A stretch of DNA of 64,000 bases, from the NCBI GenBank assembly GCA_030278955.1, contig JAOANR010000006.1:26047763-26111762 (forward strand), given 5' to 3'. The position numbers were made by a program, and so were the translations under genes. Shown piece by piece: positions 11,071 through 24,072 of the stretch. The notes beneath the pieces are model-generated. The model was given only the letters and a program-made list of their open reading frames with translations. It was not told where the DNA came from and ran no database searches. Every line of letters begins with the position of its first letter. Positions within the stretch are counted from its first letter, which is position 1. Source of the stretch: Hygrophila difformis. Its lineage: Eukaryota > Streptophyta > Magnoliopsida > Lamiales > Acanthaceae.

Positions 11071-14000
11071 ATGGCACCACGAGGTAGATCAAGAACCCAA
11101 CCTGCTCCCCAAACTACTACTGAAGTGCCACCAAATGACACCGACCCTGCTCAACCTGTAGGAGAGCAACCCCAAGGTGCGCAGGACGCCCCCGCACCAA
11201 ACTATGTGGGCGATCGTCTTCGGACGATAGAGGAGGTCTTGATTGCGCTGGGGAATGCGCAAATCAATCAGGGCAAGCTGCGGCGGTACCTCCGCCCCAA
11301 GCTCGCACCAACTACCTGGCAATGGTGAATCCCTACCAGCCACCCCACTATGCTGGTGAGGAGGATCCAGCCAAACTGGAAGAATGGATCCGGACCTTTG
11401 ACAAGCTGCTGGGTGCAGTCAAGTGTCCGGAATGAGAGAGAGTGCACGTCGCTTCGTACTACTTGGGAGGCGAAGCGGACGACTGGTGGCAGGCGACTCA
11501 AGCAAAATTGACTGAAGATGACGAGCCCTACTCTTGGGCGGAAATGATGGAACTGCTCAGGGATAGATTCTATCCCCTGAGTACTAAAGCAGCAATGTAC
11601 AAGGAATTTCTGTCGCTGAAGCAAGGAGGCCAGACCGTACAAGAGTACTACACTCGATTCAAGGAGCTGGTGAGGTTCGCACCAAGATTAGTACCCACGG
11701 ATGCGGAGAAAGCTCAAAAGTTCGAGATGGGACTGAACCTGGCAGTACGTGAGGTGATCGCAGGGGTGCACTACCCTGACCTGCATGCCGTGTACGATCG
11801 CGCTGTGTCAGTGGCGCGAGTACAGCAACTAAAAAGGAGAGTGAGTGGGGATTCCAGCCGGGGTCCCCAAGACAAGAGGAACCGGGACGCAAGAGGTGAG
11901 AACAATGCGGGAAGGAATGAGCAGCAGAGAGGGTCGAATAGGCCACAACAAACCAATAATGGAAGGAGGTTTAACCAAGAAGAACCGGAACCACCTTGCC
12001 CGAGGTGTGGGCAACCCCATCTAGCGAGGGGATGCCCTCAACAGGGGGCATGCTTTCGTGTGGTCGCATGGCCCACATACGTCAGGAGTGTCGAACAAGG
12101 ATTGAAAACATAACGAAAAGGGAAGACTTGGTCACGGGGCAGGGACAGCCTCAAAATCAAAACGGATGGAACGGCAACAATCAGGGGTATAGACCCCCTA
12201 AAAATCAATTTAGGCAGCCGAATCAGAATCAGAACCAACGTCCTCAGCCACCTCAGAATCAAAATCAACAGCAAGATCAGCACCCGAATCCGAATCAGCA
12301 AGGCAATCAAGGACGCCCTATGGGAAGACTTAACGTGGTTAACCAAGCGGACGTGCCTACATAAGAAGAAGTGATGGCAGGTACATTTCATGTCTTGAAT
12401 ACACACGTTAGAGTCTTATTTGATTCTGGAGCTAGTTGCTCAATCATAGCATCAAGAATAGTGCCTGAGTTAGATCTACCTAAGTGCGAGATAATTAGCT
12501 TAGGAATTCAATTGCCTTCAGGAGAAGTAGTAGCTTGCTCTTAACGATATAACGGAATTCCTACAGTGATCAAGAACATAGAATTCTTCGCAAACTTAAT
12601 AGAATTTAACTTAAGGGACTTTGACATTATACTGGGGATGGACTGGTTGTCCCAGTATAAAGCGGTGATCGAATGCCAGAAACAAAAAATCACCCTGTCG
12701 AGAAGTAGGGGAAAGAGGGTTATCTTTTACTCTCAGCCCCCTAAGAGGAGCAACAAAATCGTTAATGCCCTCAAACTAAGTAACTTGATGCGTAAGGGGT
12801 ATGAGCTATATGCGTGCTACGTGCACAACCTTGAGGCGGAAGAGAACAAGGTTGACAGGATACCAGTGGTAAGAGAGTACTCGGATGTGTTTCCCGAAGA
12901 CATCCCGGGCACGCCACCTGAGCGAGATCTTGAATTCACGATAGATCTCATTCCGGGAACCGAGCCTGTCTCAAAAGCTCCGTACCGGATGGCACCACTG
13001 GAAATGAAGGCGTTAAAGGAACAACTCGAGGAGTTGCTGCAGAAAGAATACATAAGACCGAGTACTTTCCCATGGGGAGCACCGGTTTTATTTGTTAAGA
13101 AGAAAGACGGAGGATTACGTCTTTGTATAGATTATCGGGGATCGAAACAAGTGACCATCAAGAATAAGTACCCTCTGCCGAGAATTGAGGATCTATTTGA
13201 TCAACTGAAGGGGGCTTCAGTATTCTCGAAGATCGACTTACGATCTGGGTATCACCAGTTGAGAATCGCCGAGAAAGACATCCCGAAGACGGCGTTTCGA
13301 ACTCGATATGGCCACTACGAGTTCACAGTGTTATCCTTAGGGTTAACAAATGCTCCAGCAATGTTCATGAACCTCATGAACAATGTATTTCGAGAACTGT
13401 TAGATCAGTGTGTAGTGATGTTCATTGATGACATCCTGATCTACTCGAAGAGCGAGGAGGAGCATGCCCAGCACTTGCACCAAGTATTAGGGACCTTGCG
13501 AAAGAATCAGCTATATGGCAAATTGTCCAAATGCAATTTTTGGTTGAAGGAGGTAGCATTTCTTGGACACATAGTATCCGCTGATGGAGTTTCAGTGGAT
13601 CCGGCAAAAGTTTCTGCCGTGACAGAATGGGCAGCCCCAAAGAGCCCAACTGAGATAAGGAGTTTCCTTGGATTAGTCGGGTACTATAGACGGTTCGTGA
13701 AGGATTTTTCGAAAATCGCACGACCTGTGACCCATCTACTGAAGAAGGGAGTAAAATACGTGTGGACAGAGGCGTGTGAGACTGCGTTTCAAGAGCTGAA
13801 GAAACGACTCACAACCACACCCATATTGACGCTACCATCAGAGAATGGTGACTTCGAAGTTTACAACGATGCTTCGAAGGAAGGTTTAGGTTGTGTCTTG
13901 ATGCAAGACTCGAGAGTCGTTGCTTATGCATCACGCCAACTGAAACCTCACGAGGAAAATTATCCGACACATGACCTGGAGTTGGCAGCGGTCGTTTTCG

Positions 14001-15785
14001 CTCTAAAGATATGGAGACATTATCTTTATGGGCGAAAGTGTCGAATGTTCACCGACCACAAGAGCTTGAAATATATATTCACTCAGAAGGAGTTGAATTT
14101 GAGACAGCGAAGGTGGTTGGAACTTATTAAAGATTATGATTTGGAGATAGCCTACCACGAGGGGAAGGCGAATGTGGTAGCCGATGCCTAAGCCGGAAAA
14201 CCCAACACGTGACAAACTCGTTGGTAATTCCGCCGGCATTGTACATGGATTTGGCAAGGTTGGACTTAGAACTTGTGCATCCGGGCACAGTGAGTGACAC
14301 GATCAATGCTATGATCGTAGAAACTCCAATATTGGACGAGATTCGACTCGCTCAACCGGGCGACGCGAAATTGGAGAGGATAAAGGAGTATATTGCCGAG
14401 GGTAAGGCAATAGGGTTTGCTATCCATGAGGATGGAAGCATTCGCTTCAAAGGGAGATGGTGTGTGCCTCAAAAGTGTGTCGAGTTGAAGCAAAGGTTGA
14501 TGAATGAAGGTCACAATACACCATATTCAGTGCATCCCAGAGGTGATAAACTTTACAAGGACCTGAAGAAGATCTACTGGAGGCCGGGAATGAAAAAGGA
14601 AGTGGCAGACTTCGTGGTGAAATGCCTCACCTGCCAAAGGGTTAAGGCAGTGAGACATAAACCCTTAGGAGTGATGCAACCACTAAAGATTCCAAGTTGG
14701 AAGTGGGATAGCATCTCGATGGACTTTGTCTCGGGATTGCCCCGATCACCTAAAGGTATGAACAAGATTTGGGTGATTGTGGATAGGCTAACGAAGACGG
14801 CCATATTTATCCCGATGAAGGACACGTGGACTATGGACCAATTGGCCCGAGCCTACATTGATAATGTGGTACGACGACATGGAGTACCACATGACATCAT
14901 TTCTGACAGAGACAGTAGATTTGTCTCTCATTTTTGGACGGAGTTACAAAAGCTCTCAGTACTCAAATCAAAATGAACACCGCATTCCACCCAGTGACGG
15001 ATGGACAAACCGAGAGAAAGATCCAAATACTAGAAGACATGCTGAGAGCATGTGTGTTGGAGTTTAAGGGAAATTGGGAAGCTCAGTTACCCTTAATTGA
15101 GTTTTCCTATAACAATAGCTACCATGCTAGCATTAGCATGGCACCTTTCGAGGCGTTGTATGGACGAAAGTTCCGAAGCCCGTTGAGCTGGGAAGAAATT
15201 GATAAGGCTGTGATAGTGGGACCACAACTTGTCGAAGAAATGGCTCAACAGATAAAGGTGATCCAGGGGAAAATGAAAGCCGCTCAAGACCGTCAGAAGG
15301 GTTATGCTGACGTGAGACGACGGGACCTAGAATTTCAAGTGGGAGATAGGGTCATGCTAAAGATATCACCCATGAAGGGGGTGATGCGCTTTGGCAAACG
15401 AGGAAAGTTGAGTCCTCGATACATAGGACCTTACGAGATTCTAGAATGAGTCGGAAATTAGACCTACCGACTGGCTTTACCGCCACAATTAGATCGAGTT
15501 CATAATGTCTTCCATGTCTCACAACTAAAGAAATATGTGCCAGACCCGACACATGTACTTCAACCGGAAGTAATCAAACTAGATGAGGATCTGACTTATG
15601 AAGAAGTCCCAGTGCGAATTCTAGACGTTAAGGAGCGAGTAACGAGGAATAAAACTGTCAAGATGGTCAAGGTTATTTGGTCGAACCATGAAAGCGAGAC
15701 AACAACATGGGAGTTAGAATCGGACATGAGGGAACGCTATCCGACACTGTTCCAAACTGACACCGACACAGTTATGGGGACATAA
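11071..15785 (+). pseudogene. Gag-pol polyprotein of element B, decayed
   Basis: Order: Gag capsid region (about 11330-11800), a CCHC knuckle plus a damaged second one (about 11998-12090), Gln/Asn-rich linker, aspartic protease (FDSGAS near 12420), RT with KIDLRSG and FIDD intact (about 13060-13500), RNase H (about 13850-14190), integrase with HHCC and D-D-E (about 14500-15030) and a chromodomain. Breaks: one-base losses near 11275, 12059, 14187 and 14949; stops at 11433-11435, 12362-12364, 12542-12544, 15447-15449 and 15459-15461. Two of the stops are CGA to TGA changes as methylated CpG decay would give; element D was the reference for them. The ATG follows the acceptor-like TATAACAG. Confidence 0.92.
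15537..15785 (+). other. Chromodomain at the C-terminus of element B pol
   Basis: After the integrase core the frame ends in a chromodomain of the plant chromovirus type: an ILD...RVTRNKT strand, the VKVIWSNH segment and TWELESDMRERYP before a short tail. In chromoviruses this module is linked to targeting of modified histones. The stretch from 15462 to the stop at 15783-15785 is open, so this domain is intact although the upstream frame is broken. Confidence 0.85.
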
Positions 15786-16017
15786 CTGCAATCTTAAGGG
15801 GGAGAGGATGTGACATCGTGCATTTTCCGTACGTTTTTGTAACCAAACAAATTCAAATTGTTTTGAACTACGTTATGTCTTGATCCCTTCACAGGGTACG
15901 TAGGCAGCTTAGAAGTTTTAATTCTAAGTTCAGTCACAAAATAATAAAACAAACAAAAAGGATTCGTTCCTAACACGAGAAAAGCCAAAACACAACTTCG
16001 AGGACGAAGTTGATTCT

Positions 16018-16031
16018 TAAGGAGGGTAAAC
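16018..16031 (+). other. Polypurine tract before the 3' LTR of element B
   Basis: The purine run AAGGAGGG with a short GTAAAC-like tail abuts the 3' LTR, as expected for the plus-strand primer. A second purine run, AAGGGGGAGAGG, stands about 235 bp upstream near 15796. Confidence 0.7.
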
Positions 16032-18614
16032 TGTAATACCCAAGAATTTTGCAAAAATAAATAAATAAGATAAATAAATAAATAAAAAATAAACAAAACA
16101 ATAATAATAATAAATATAATAAATGAATAAACATAATACATAGACAAGGAAATGAGAAATGGAATTTAATTTAAGAAGGAATTAAATTTCCAATACCCGT
16201 AAAGCCAAAGATAAATTAATCAAATAAATTGTACAAGTGTACCCGACACTAATGGACTCGAGAGTTCGAGGCCTATATTAAATCTAGACCCGAGTAAGAA
16301 TTTAGATAGGGAATAGGAGCCCGAAAATATCCCGGAAATCCGAATCCGAGAACATAGAGGGATAGAAGTCCGAAAGAGAGGAGGAAATGCCCGACGGATC
16401 GCACGACCCGCCCGGACCGAAGTTCAGGCGTGGACCGCGCGGTGGCCGCGCGGTGTTTCCACAGAGGGCGCGCCAACCCCGCGTCGGTTGACAGATACGC
16501 CCGTTGCGAGATTTACTCGCCCGAATCCGGATTTTTCGACTTCGGTTGCTTTCCTTTTGGCTCAAGACTCACTAAGGCCGCCCCTAGACGTCCATAGATC
16601 CCTTACCTCTATAAATAAACCTTGGAATCGATCCCAAACACTTTTCAAAATATTCATACTCTCTATTCCTTCGAAAACCCTAATCTCGGAGTCGTCGGAG
16701 GCACGAGACCAAGAGAGGACTGCTTTGGATGAATTCGGAGTCTTCCAACGTCGTGGTAAGTTCTGATCCGTTAGTTCTTTACCGATTAATGGTTCGAAAA
16801 CGAATCCTAACTTAATCTCTTTCCTTTCTACACCCCGAATCGGATCTAGAACGAAGAACCCGACGAACCGAGGAGATAAACGGTGGACTGGAAGCCACGC
16901 CTCCGAATCGATGAACCCGGACGATCAAAGATCTGTAAGTTAATCTTACTATGGTTTTGGGCGATTTAAAATACACCTAACGTAACGATCTAATCAAGAA
17001 ACCTAAAATCGGTCAACACGAAGAAAATCCACGACTCAGCAATCTTGGACGATTTTTCGGAACACTTAACCCTGTTCAAACGAGAAAACTTAAAACACGA
17101 AAAACGTTCCTAAGACATAGAACTAGCTACTGTAAAAATTTCATAGTTTTTTGTTAAGTTTTGACATCTGAAATCGATATCTCAAACCGAGCTATTCTAA
17201 ATTTAGATCTTGAAATCTAGACAGAATTTTAGTCCGAACTTGTAGACGTTTTTGACAATAGATCTATACCGATTCAGAACTTTAGTTGAACATGAAAGTT
17301 GTAGATATATGTCTTAAGTATCTTTCTTTAAAATTTCATCAAATTTGGAGTTAGTTTGCTATGGTAGATCTTGAAATCTTGAAACTGGTGTTGAAATTTT
17401 CGGACAGAATATCATCCTGTTAAAAATTGACGTTTTTCACTTACTTCCGTATCTCGGATCGAAAAATTTAAAACATGAAACTTGTTCATCTCTGTGTTTT
17501 TGACTCACTGCTAAAATTTCAGATTTTTTAGACTTAAACCTGATTTTTAATCAATTTTGGAGTAAACTGTGGTTTTGACCAAGTCAAATCTTGAAATCTT
17601 ATTGAAACGGTCAAATTAGCCTTTAAGGTTTAAACGAGTAGAAAACTCTTGTGAAACAAACGTATGAAATCAGAATTTAGGGAATCCCCTTACAAACTTG
17701 ATCAATTAAAATTAGGGGGTGAGTGCTCTGCAGGGTGCCCTCCTAACGATTCACTTCGTGCCTTTATGGACGATGGTGACCCGCGCGAAATTTTGAGATA
17801 TGTTGCCAAAACGGCATGAGATATATGGCCTACACTCTCGTGAATATCCATATGGGTTTCCCGAGGCTCCGGAGTGGTACTGGGTATGGCAGATACGGCT
17901 GCGGTCGCCGGGCTATCGGCTAAACTTGACGAGATTGCGATGCAATCGTGAAATACTTGAAATACTAAATCTTGGGTGTAATGGGGATACTTAAAAATAT
18001 TATTGGTTGTCGTTTAAATTATTAAATGTTTTATTTAAATTAATTATGGCTTTTTTTTAGATTATGTTAAACGTGTTGTTAATTATCTATGATTATGCAA
18101 ATTGGTTTGACAATTAAATTGAATTATCTATGATTTATTATTATCAAGCTTTTATTTAAATGTAAATGAATGACTTTGAAACCCCACGATCATGTATGCA
18201 TTAACTTACTCAGCAAGTTGTGCTGACCAAACCATTTATTTCCTTTTTCTTTACAGAGTATGTGGAATGAGCATGAACACGTATATGCATGGGGGAAATA
18301 TTTTTGGAAACTTTCTATTTTAAATTTCTTGCATTAGACTATAGTATAAACGGGCCTGTTTAACCCGTGTTTTGGCCATGTTGGCCCTATTTACATTTTC
18401 CGCTGCAATACTTATACTTAGATACTATTATTCCGCTGCATTATAATATTTATTTTGAATTTATATTGAATGGGCTACTTGAATGATTTTAAATATTTTA
18501 AATACTGCAATACCTAGCCTTGAATCTCTCTAGTAAGCTCGGAGAAACCGTGCCTTACTAGGGAGGTGTGGCGGTGACATCCCGACCTGGGTGACCAAAA
18601 ACCGGGGTGTTACA
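16032..18614 (+). repeat. 3' LTR of element B
   Basis: A 2,583-bp LTR, partner of 7480-10065. It ends GTGTTACA and is followed by the second copy of the target site TGCAG. The TATA box is at 16610-16618 and the splice-donor-like GTAAG at 16756. A 64-codon frame at 17800-17994 is cut by a stop in the 5' LTR and is not a gene. Confidence 0.95.
16610..16618 (+). promoter_or_regulatory. TATA box, 3' LTR of element B
   Basis: TATAAATAA in the same context as at 8058, preceded by the CG-rich block with two CCGCGCGG palindromes near 16435-16455. From here transcription would run out into the right part of element A. Confidence 0.65.
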
Positions 18615-21096
18615 TGCAGTGAATATGAATCCAGCTAAGTGTGCTTTCGGAGTTCAAACTGGAAACTTCTTGGGATTTCTAGTACATAACAAAGGCATAG
18701 AAGTGGATGCAGATAAGACCAAGGCTATCCAGGAAGCCAGACCACCTCATGACAAGAAAAGCCTGCAGAAGTTCTTAGGACAAGTGGGGTTCCTAAGAAG
18801 ATTCTTAGCTAATGCGGTTGGAAAGGGAAAGCCGCTAGCAGATTTGCTAAGATTGAATAAGATGAGGAATTCAGATGGGGAGATGACCAGCAGAATGCTT
18901 TTGAACAACTAAAGCAGGCGTTGGCCAATCCGCCTGTATTTGTTCCTTCACTACTCGGCCGACTATTGAAGTTGTATATCACAGCGGTCGAAGAGTCCAT
19001 AGGGGCATTATTGGCTCAAGAACACGAAGTTGGTAGGGATCGAGTGATTCACTATTTAAGCACAATCCTCAAGGATACATAACTCAGGTATTCGCCGATT
19101 CACAAATTGTGTTTAAGTCTATATTACGCTTGTCAGAAGTTGGAATATTACATTCAGCCGAGGCAGGTGGTTGTCGTAGCTTCAGTTGACATAGTCAAGA
19201 TCATGATGAATGATCCAGTCAACAGCCGAAGGATGGCTAAGTCAGCCATGAAACTGAATGCATATGATCTGAAGTATCAACCACTAAGAGCATTGAAGGG
19301 GCAACTTGTGGCCGACATCCTAGCAAATCATCCGATGCTTCCTCTAGCAGAAGACATGATAGAAGAAGTTTGGCCGACCATTGAAGAAAGAGTAGGAGTA
19401 GTCTACCTTCAGCCGTGGGTTTTGACATTTGACGGCTCGAAGGCAGCTACAGGTTTGGAGCTGGGTTCAGCTGCACACACCGGAGGGCAGGGTATATAAA
19501 TAGTACGTCCAATTACCAATAACCAAGCAAAGTATTAAGGCGTTGATCTCGGGGTTACAATAATTAAAAGCAGAAGGGGTCAAAGCCGTGATAATCAAGA
19601 AGGATTCTCAAGTAGTTATTTAGCAATTGCTTGGGGATTTTTCTGTCAAGAGTTCACAACTGATTAGGTTGTACAAAGAAGCAACGGACTTACTGGCCGA
19701 GTTTGACAAAGTATACATAGAATACATCCCAAGAAAACACAACAAAATAGCCAATAAATTAGCCCAACATGCTGCAAGGTATAGGATAATACCAGATGCA
19801 GGTAATATAGAGATCCGTTCGGCCGAATGTGACGAGGCTGATTGGATAAAAAAGATAATTCAGTTTCTGGAAAAGTCGGCAGAAGCTACTCCAGCTGAAA
19901 AACGAGAAGCATTGGATTATCTCATGATTGGATGTTAACTTTTTAAATGAGCAATTGATGGGGTGCTACTCCGATGTGTAGGAAAAGAAGATGCCAAAAG
20001 AGTGATGGGTGAAGTGCACGAAGGAATTTGGGGTGCCCATCGAGCTGGAAAGTCAATGAAGTGGAGTATTATTTAGCTAGGATATTACTGGCCGAATATG
20101 GGAATGGACTGTGAAATATATGCAAAAGGATGTCGTGATTGCCAGAAGTATGCGCCGATTCAAAAGTTACTGGCCGAAGAATTACACATCATGATTAAAC
20201 CATGGCCATTCCATGTTGGACCATAGACATTATTGGGCAAATACATCCTTCTTCCTTCAAAAGGCATGAGTATATTTTAGTGGCTACGGATTACTTTACA
20301 AAGTGGGCCGAAGCCCAAGCTTATGTCAACATATCACAGAAGGAAGTCATAGAATTTATCAAGAGGCAATTGATTTATAGATTTGGGATTCCACAGACGA
20401 TCTTGACGGGTCGAGGAATTGTTTTCGTCGGAGAGAAGGTTAAGGCCTTTGCTGAGGAATATGGCATTAAGATCACTCATTCACCTCCGTACTACCCTCA
20501 AGGAAATGGACAAGCAGAGGCTAACAATAAACAACTCATAGGAATTATTAAGAATTGAAGATCAACTGATGAAATGGCATGAGAAATTGTCCGAGGCATT
20601 ATGGGCATACAGAAATGCCAAGACTTCAGCCACAGGGTTTACCCCATTTCGGCAGACGTATAGAATGGATAGCAGTGCTACCGGCTGAAATAAAAATACC
20701 AACTTTGAGGATGAGTCAAGCAGATCAATTTTCGGCAGAACAGTATGCACAAGCAATGAAGGATGAGTTGTTGGATGTCAACACTAATCGGGTTGAAGCA
20801 TTCAAGAACTTGCAGAAGAACAAGGATGTTGTGGCCGATTGGTACAATAAGAAGATTCGAGTTAGCATTTCAAAGTTGGAGATTTGGTTTGAAAAGTTAT
20901 ATGGCCACCTAAGCAGAAGGATGGCCGAATGGGAAAGTGGAGCCCCAACTGGGAGGGGCCATTTATTATTCAGACGAAATTACCAAATGGAGCATACATG
21001 TTAGTTGATGAAAACGGAGAACAAATGTCAAATCCAGTGAATGCGAGATACATGAAGAAATATTATGCTTCAGTATGGGAACAAACAGAAAAGTAA
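18615..21096 (+). pseudogene. Element A pol, second part: RT thumb, RNase H, second RNase H, integrase
   Basis: Resumes in the same frame after element B. Order: RT connection (18615-18912), RNase H (about 18890-19330), archaeal-type RNase H (about 19420-19800, with a DGSKA start and the IPRKHNKIANKLAQHA end), integrase zinc finger (about 19960-20170), core (20202-20558) and C-terminal part ending at the stop 21094-21096. Integrase has its first Asp and its Glu, but the second catalytic Asp is Gly (codon 20409-20411, TGRG where TDxG is usual). Several stops (near 18910, 19080, 19497) and frame shifts occur around 20560-20700. This is a non-functional relic. Confidence 0.85.
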
Positions 21097-22322
21097 ACAT
21101 TTTATTGCAAGGGCAAACATTACAAATAAGAGCTACTTCAGCCGAAGACGGCCTACATAGTTCGAAATACAATATACAATGGAAACTTCATATTCTATCT
21201 CGACGTATATAAGGGAAAGGTCCTAAGAATGGGACCTGTAGGATTGTATCAGAAACCCACCTTGTGTAAGGCCGCCAAGATACATCGGAAGAACCAAAAG
21301 CGGTTCAAAGTCCAACCATCGGAAGGACCTAAGCCGATTTTTCCCACCACTAGGATTTGTCCACTGGGGGCAATAGAAGAGTAGTACAATGTAACCCCAT
21401 AGATAGAAGTCAACCTCGGTACAACCAGCCCCTTTGACTCGATTGGTTAAAGGATGATAATTACGAGGCAACGACCAAAGTGGTGGAAAAAGGGAAAAAA
21501 TGGAATAATCATTAAGGGCAATGAGTCTTCCATTACACGAGATCTGACCTGATATCTCAGTATTCAGGGAAACTCCGACACTTGGATGTATCCGTCAAGG
21601 TCTTCATTAGAAAAGGTGTTTAAAGTTCCTCTCCCGCATGAGTACGGGAATGGGAATATTAGCTGAGTTCGTGCCACACGAGCAAAGGTTTTTTGTACCA
21701 CGCCGTGAATCCTTTAGGGGGGATGTCTTTTGTGCGCCATAAGGGCACTGGTTTAAAGGAACATATGTAAGGAATAAGGAAGGCCATATTCATGATGGGA
21801 AGACAGATATGTATAAAGCAAAGAAATAGTGGTTATGAGTGATATTAAGGCCTGGGAGGTCTTGATATTTATAGAAAGAAATAATGGCTATATTTAGGTG
21901 AAAATAAGAAACGGTCAATTTTAAATGCTACTTAAGGAAAAGACGTTTCTTAATTCCCGAAAAAGTTGTTACCAGTAAAAAGATGCCATAAAGAGGCCAG
22001 GAGATCATGGGATTCCTGACGAAATATATGCATTGCAGAGCAAGTAAAAACAAAACAAAGATATGGTGCAGATACGGAAATTAATATCGATATACGGATT
22101 CAAATGTCGGCCGAAGTAAGAATACAATATAAGTCGGCCGATCTATGGGTAAGTATAATCAGCAGGGAATCGACCACGAGAATTATAGGCCGACAACAAA
22201 ATAACCACAAAGCAATTCAGAGTTATAAGCATCCGTATCCACACAAAATAGACAATACATCAGAAATTCAATGGTCCGCACTGTCATTAAAGTGAACATC
22301 TTCATCCAGGTCCTGAAGCGAA
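21097..22322 (+). other. Post-pol spacer of element A
   Basis: About 1.2 kb between pol and the antisense gene. No frame is convincing. GGCCGA/TCGGCC hexamers recur here as in the rest of element A. Tat elements commonly have a long non-coding stretch in this place. Confidence 0.5.
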
Positions 22323-23718
22323 TCAATTTAACGATCGGCCGAGGGAGCTGAGGTTGCCGCCAGAGGGAAGGATCGTTCGGTGCTCTCGGGAGCCTTGATC
22401 TAGAGCCTCAGCCGTAATATTAGTGACATCAGGATGAGAAGAAAGAAAGGATTCTATGATGACCTGGGGAGAAGTTGACGAAGTATCAATGGGAAAGAAA
22501 TCAATCCGGGTAACTTCATGATGAATTCGAATGAATATGGAAACGAAGGTGTGTGTAAATAAGGAGGAACCCGTGGCACCTTTCAAGGAAGCTGCAGTGG
22601 AGTGAAGTGGAGCAATTTCATCATCAGAAAGATCAAACGGATGGGAAACACCTTCCGTGGTAACAGACCGGGGAAGGATGAAGGCAGTAGACTTGGATCC
22701 CAAGCTCTAGATAACCGAATCCAGTTGTTCAACCAAGGATTGGGTCCCAACCCATTTCTCCATAAAAGTGCCCAAGATGTGGTCATTAATGCTAGCTCTC
22801 ATAGCAAGATAACAGGCACTACTCTGGGAGTCAAAGTCTGGCTTTGGGGACTTCGGCCGATTTTTTAAGTTTCTTAACTGAACACCTCAAATCGGCCGAC
22901 TTCTTTTTAGCCTCATCTATAGCACACTTTAGTTCTTTTTTCTTTTGTTGGAGACGGGCGATTTCTAGTTGAGTCGGAGAAAGCTCGTCGGAATACTAAA
23001 ACTCCAGAGAGGTTAATTCAGATAGAGCAGTCATACGTGCCTGGTATTCGACTGAGCATTTGTCCAACTCGGCCTTAGAAGAAGCTATGGCCTCCCGTTC
23101 GGCCAGAAGTTTATTTCATGTGACCAAATGAGTCGGAAGCTCTTGATCCATGGAAATGATGAACTTAGTTATCGCTTGAAGAGTGGCATCTAAGTTTAGA
23201 GAAATAAATGGCGATCGATGTGAGATAAGAGAAGCAAGATAGGCTTCGGATATACAAATTCCACTTCAGATTGCCGGTGATCAGATCACATAATTTCCCC
23301 AAACAGTCTCCCAGATGAGCCGAAAAGTTTGATAGGGGAGGAACCTGCTTATCATGGAACGGAGACTAAGGAACTTCGCAGCAGACGGATCACTTTCTTG
23401 GTAAACAGAACCAGTCAAATCGGATACCCCAGTTTGAGCACCAGGCAATGGTTCTGATCTGGGCTGAGTAGAAGGGACATCACCGATACAACCAGTTGTA
23501 GCCGTAGAAGGAATTGCAAAAGGAGTCTGAACCAATTCAGTAGGACCACCAGGAGGATCCGACACAGAGACAATTGAGGTTGTGGAAGCAGTAGGGGGAA
23601 ATCCAGAGTTCTGTTTTACAACATGACTTTCATTCAGCTTCTTTGTCTTAGTAGGATCGAGTTCGGCCATTGAGGTCGAGGGTCGAGAAATCTCTGGTTC
23701 TTGGGAGACAGAGTGAAC

Positions 23719-23791
23719 CTAATCAAGAAGAAAAACAAGTTGGAATTCGATTCTAGAAGGATAGCGCAACAAGCCAACAGATTCTACATAC
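23719..23791 (-). other. Predicted intron in the antisense PMD gene
   Basis: Minus strand: AAAAG/GTATGT donor and CTTGATTAG acceptor, 73 bp, AT-rich. The frame before it (basic, Ser/Pro-rich) and the frame after it (leading into 23670-23281) are both open. Confidence 0.45.
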
Positions 23792-23997
23792 CTTTTCCTG
23801 CAGGGTGGCGGTCTTCATGAGCGGCGAACAAATGGACAGCTTCTGAGTCTTAGCAGGAGGGAGCCGCTTCCCGGGTCGGTCGAAAGAGCAATAGTTCTCT
23901 TACGTCCAGAAGTTGAAGACATAGGGGAAGGAGAACTAGAACCCCGAGTTACAGAAGATGAAATGTTTTTCTTGGCTCCTACGACAGAGACAAAGAG

Positions 23998-24072
23998 CTA
24001 AAAAAAATATAAATATACATACGTACGCGCATAACAAGGAATGTGCTTTATTAAGAAAAGTTAGAAACTTAC
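23998..24072 (-). other. Predicted intron in the antisense PMD gene
   Basis: Minus strand: GACGGA/GTAAGT donor and a T-rich TTTTTTAG acceptor, 75 bp. It separates the exon with the RQFG motif from the basic linker exon. Well-formed splice signals on the minus strand support a real antisense transcript at some time. Confidence 0.5.

Larger units (their letters stand above)
7480..18614 (+). mobile_element. Complete Tekay-lineage chromovirus B, nested in element A
   Basis: This 11,135-bp element has two LTRs (7480-10065 and 16032-18614), TSD TGCAG at 7475-7479 and 18615-18619, a tRNA-iMet primer site, a short upstream ORF, gag-pol with a C-terminal chromodomain, and a purine tract before the 3' LTR. 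RT wording and the chromodomain after integrase place it in the Tekay (Del) chromoviruses. It inserted into the RT gene of element A. The LTRs differ at roughly three bases per hundred in the first 260 bp. Gag-pol has several stops and frameshifts, so it cannot move on its own now. Confidence 0.95.

Noticed and set aside
17800..17994. 64-codon frame in the 3' LTR of element B
   Set aside because: The equivalent frame in the 5' LTR is interrupted by a stop and the region is missing in solo LTR G1; the conservation is at DNA level.
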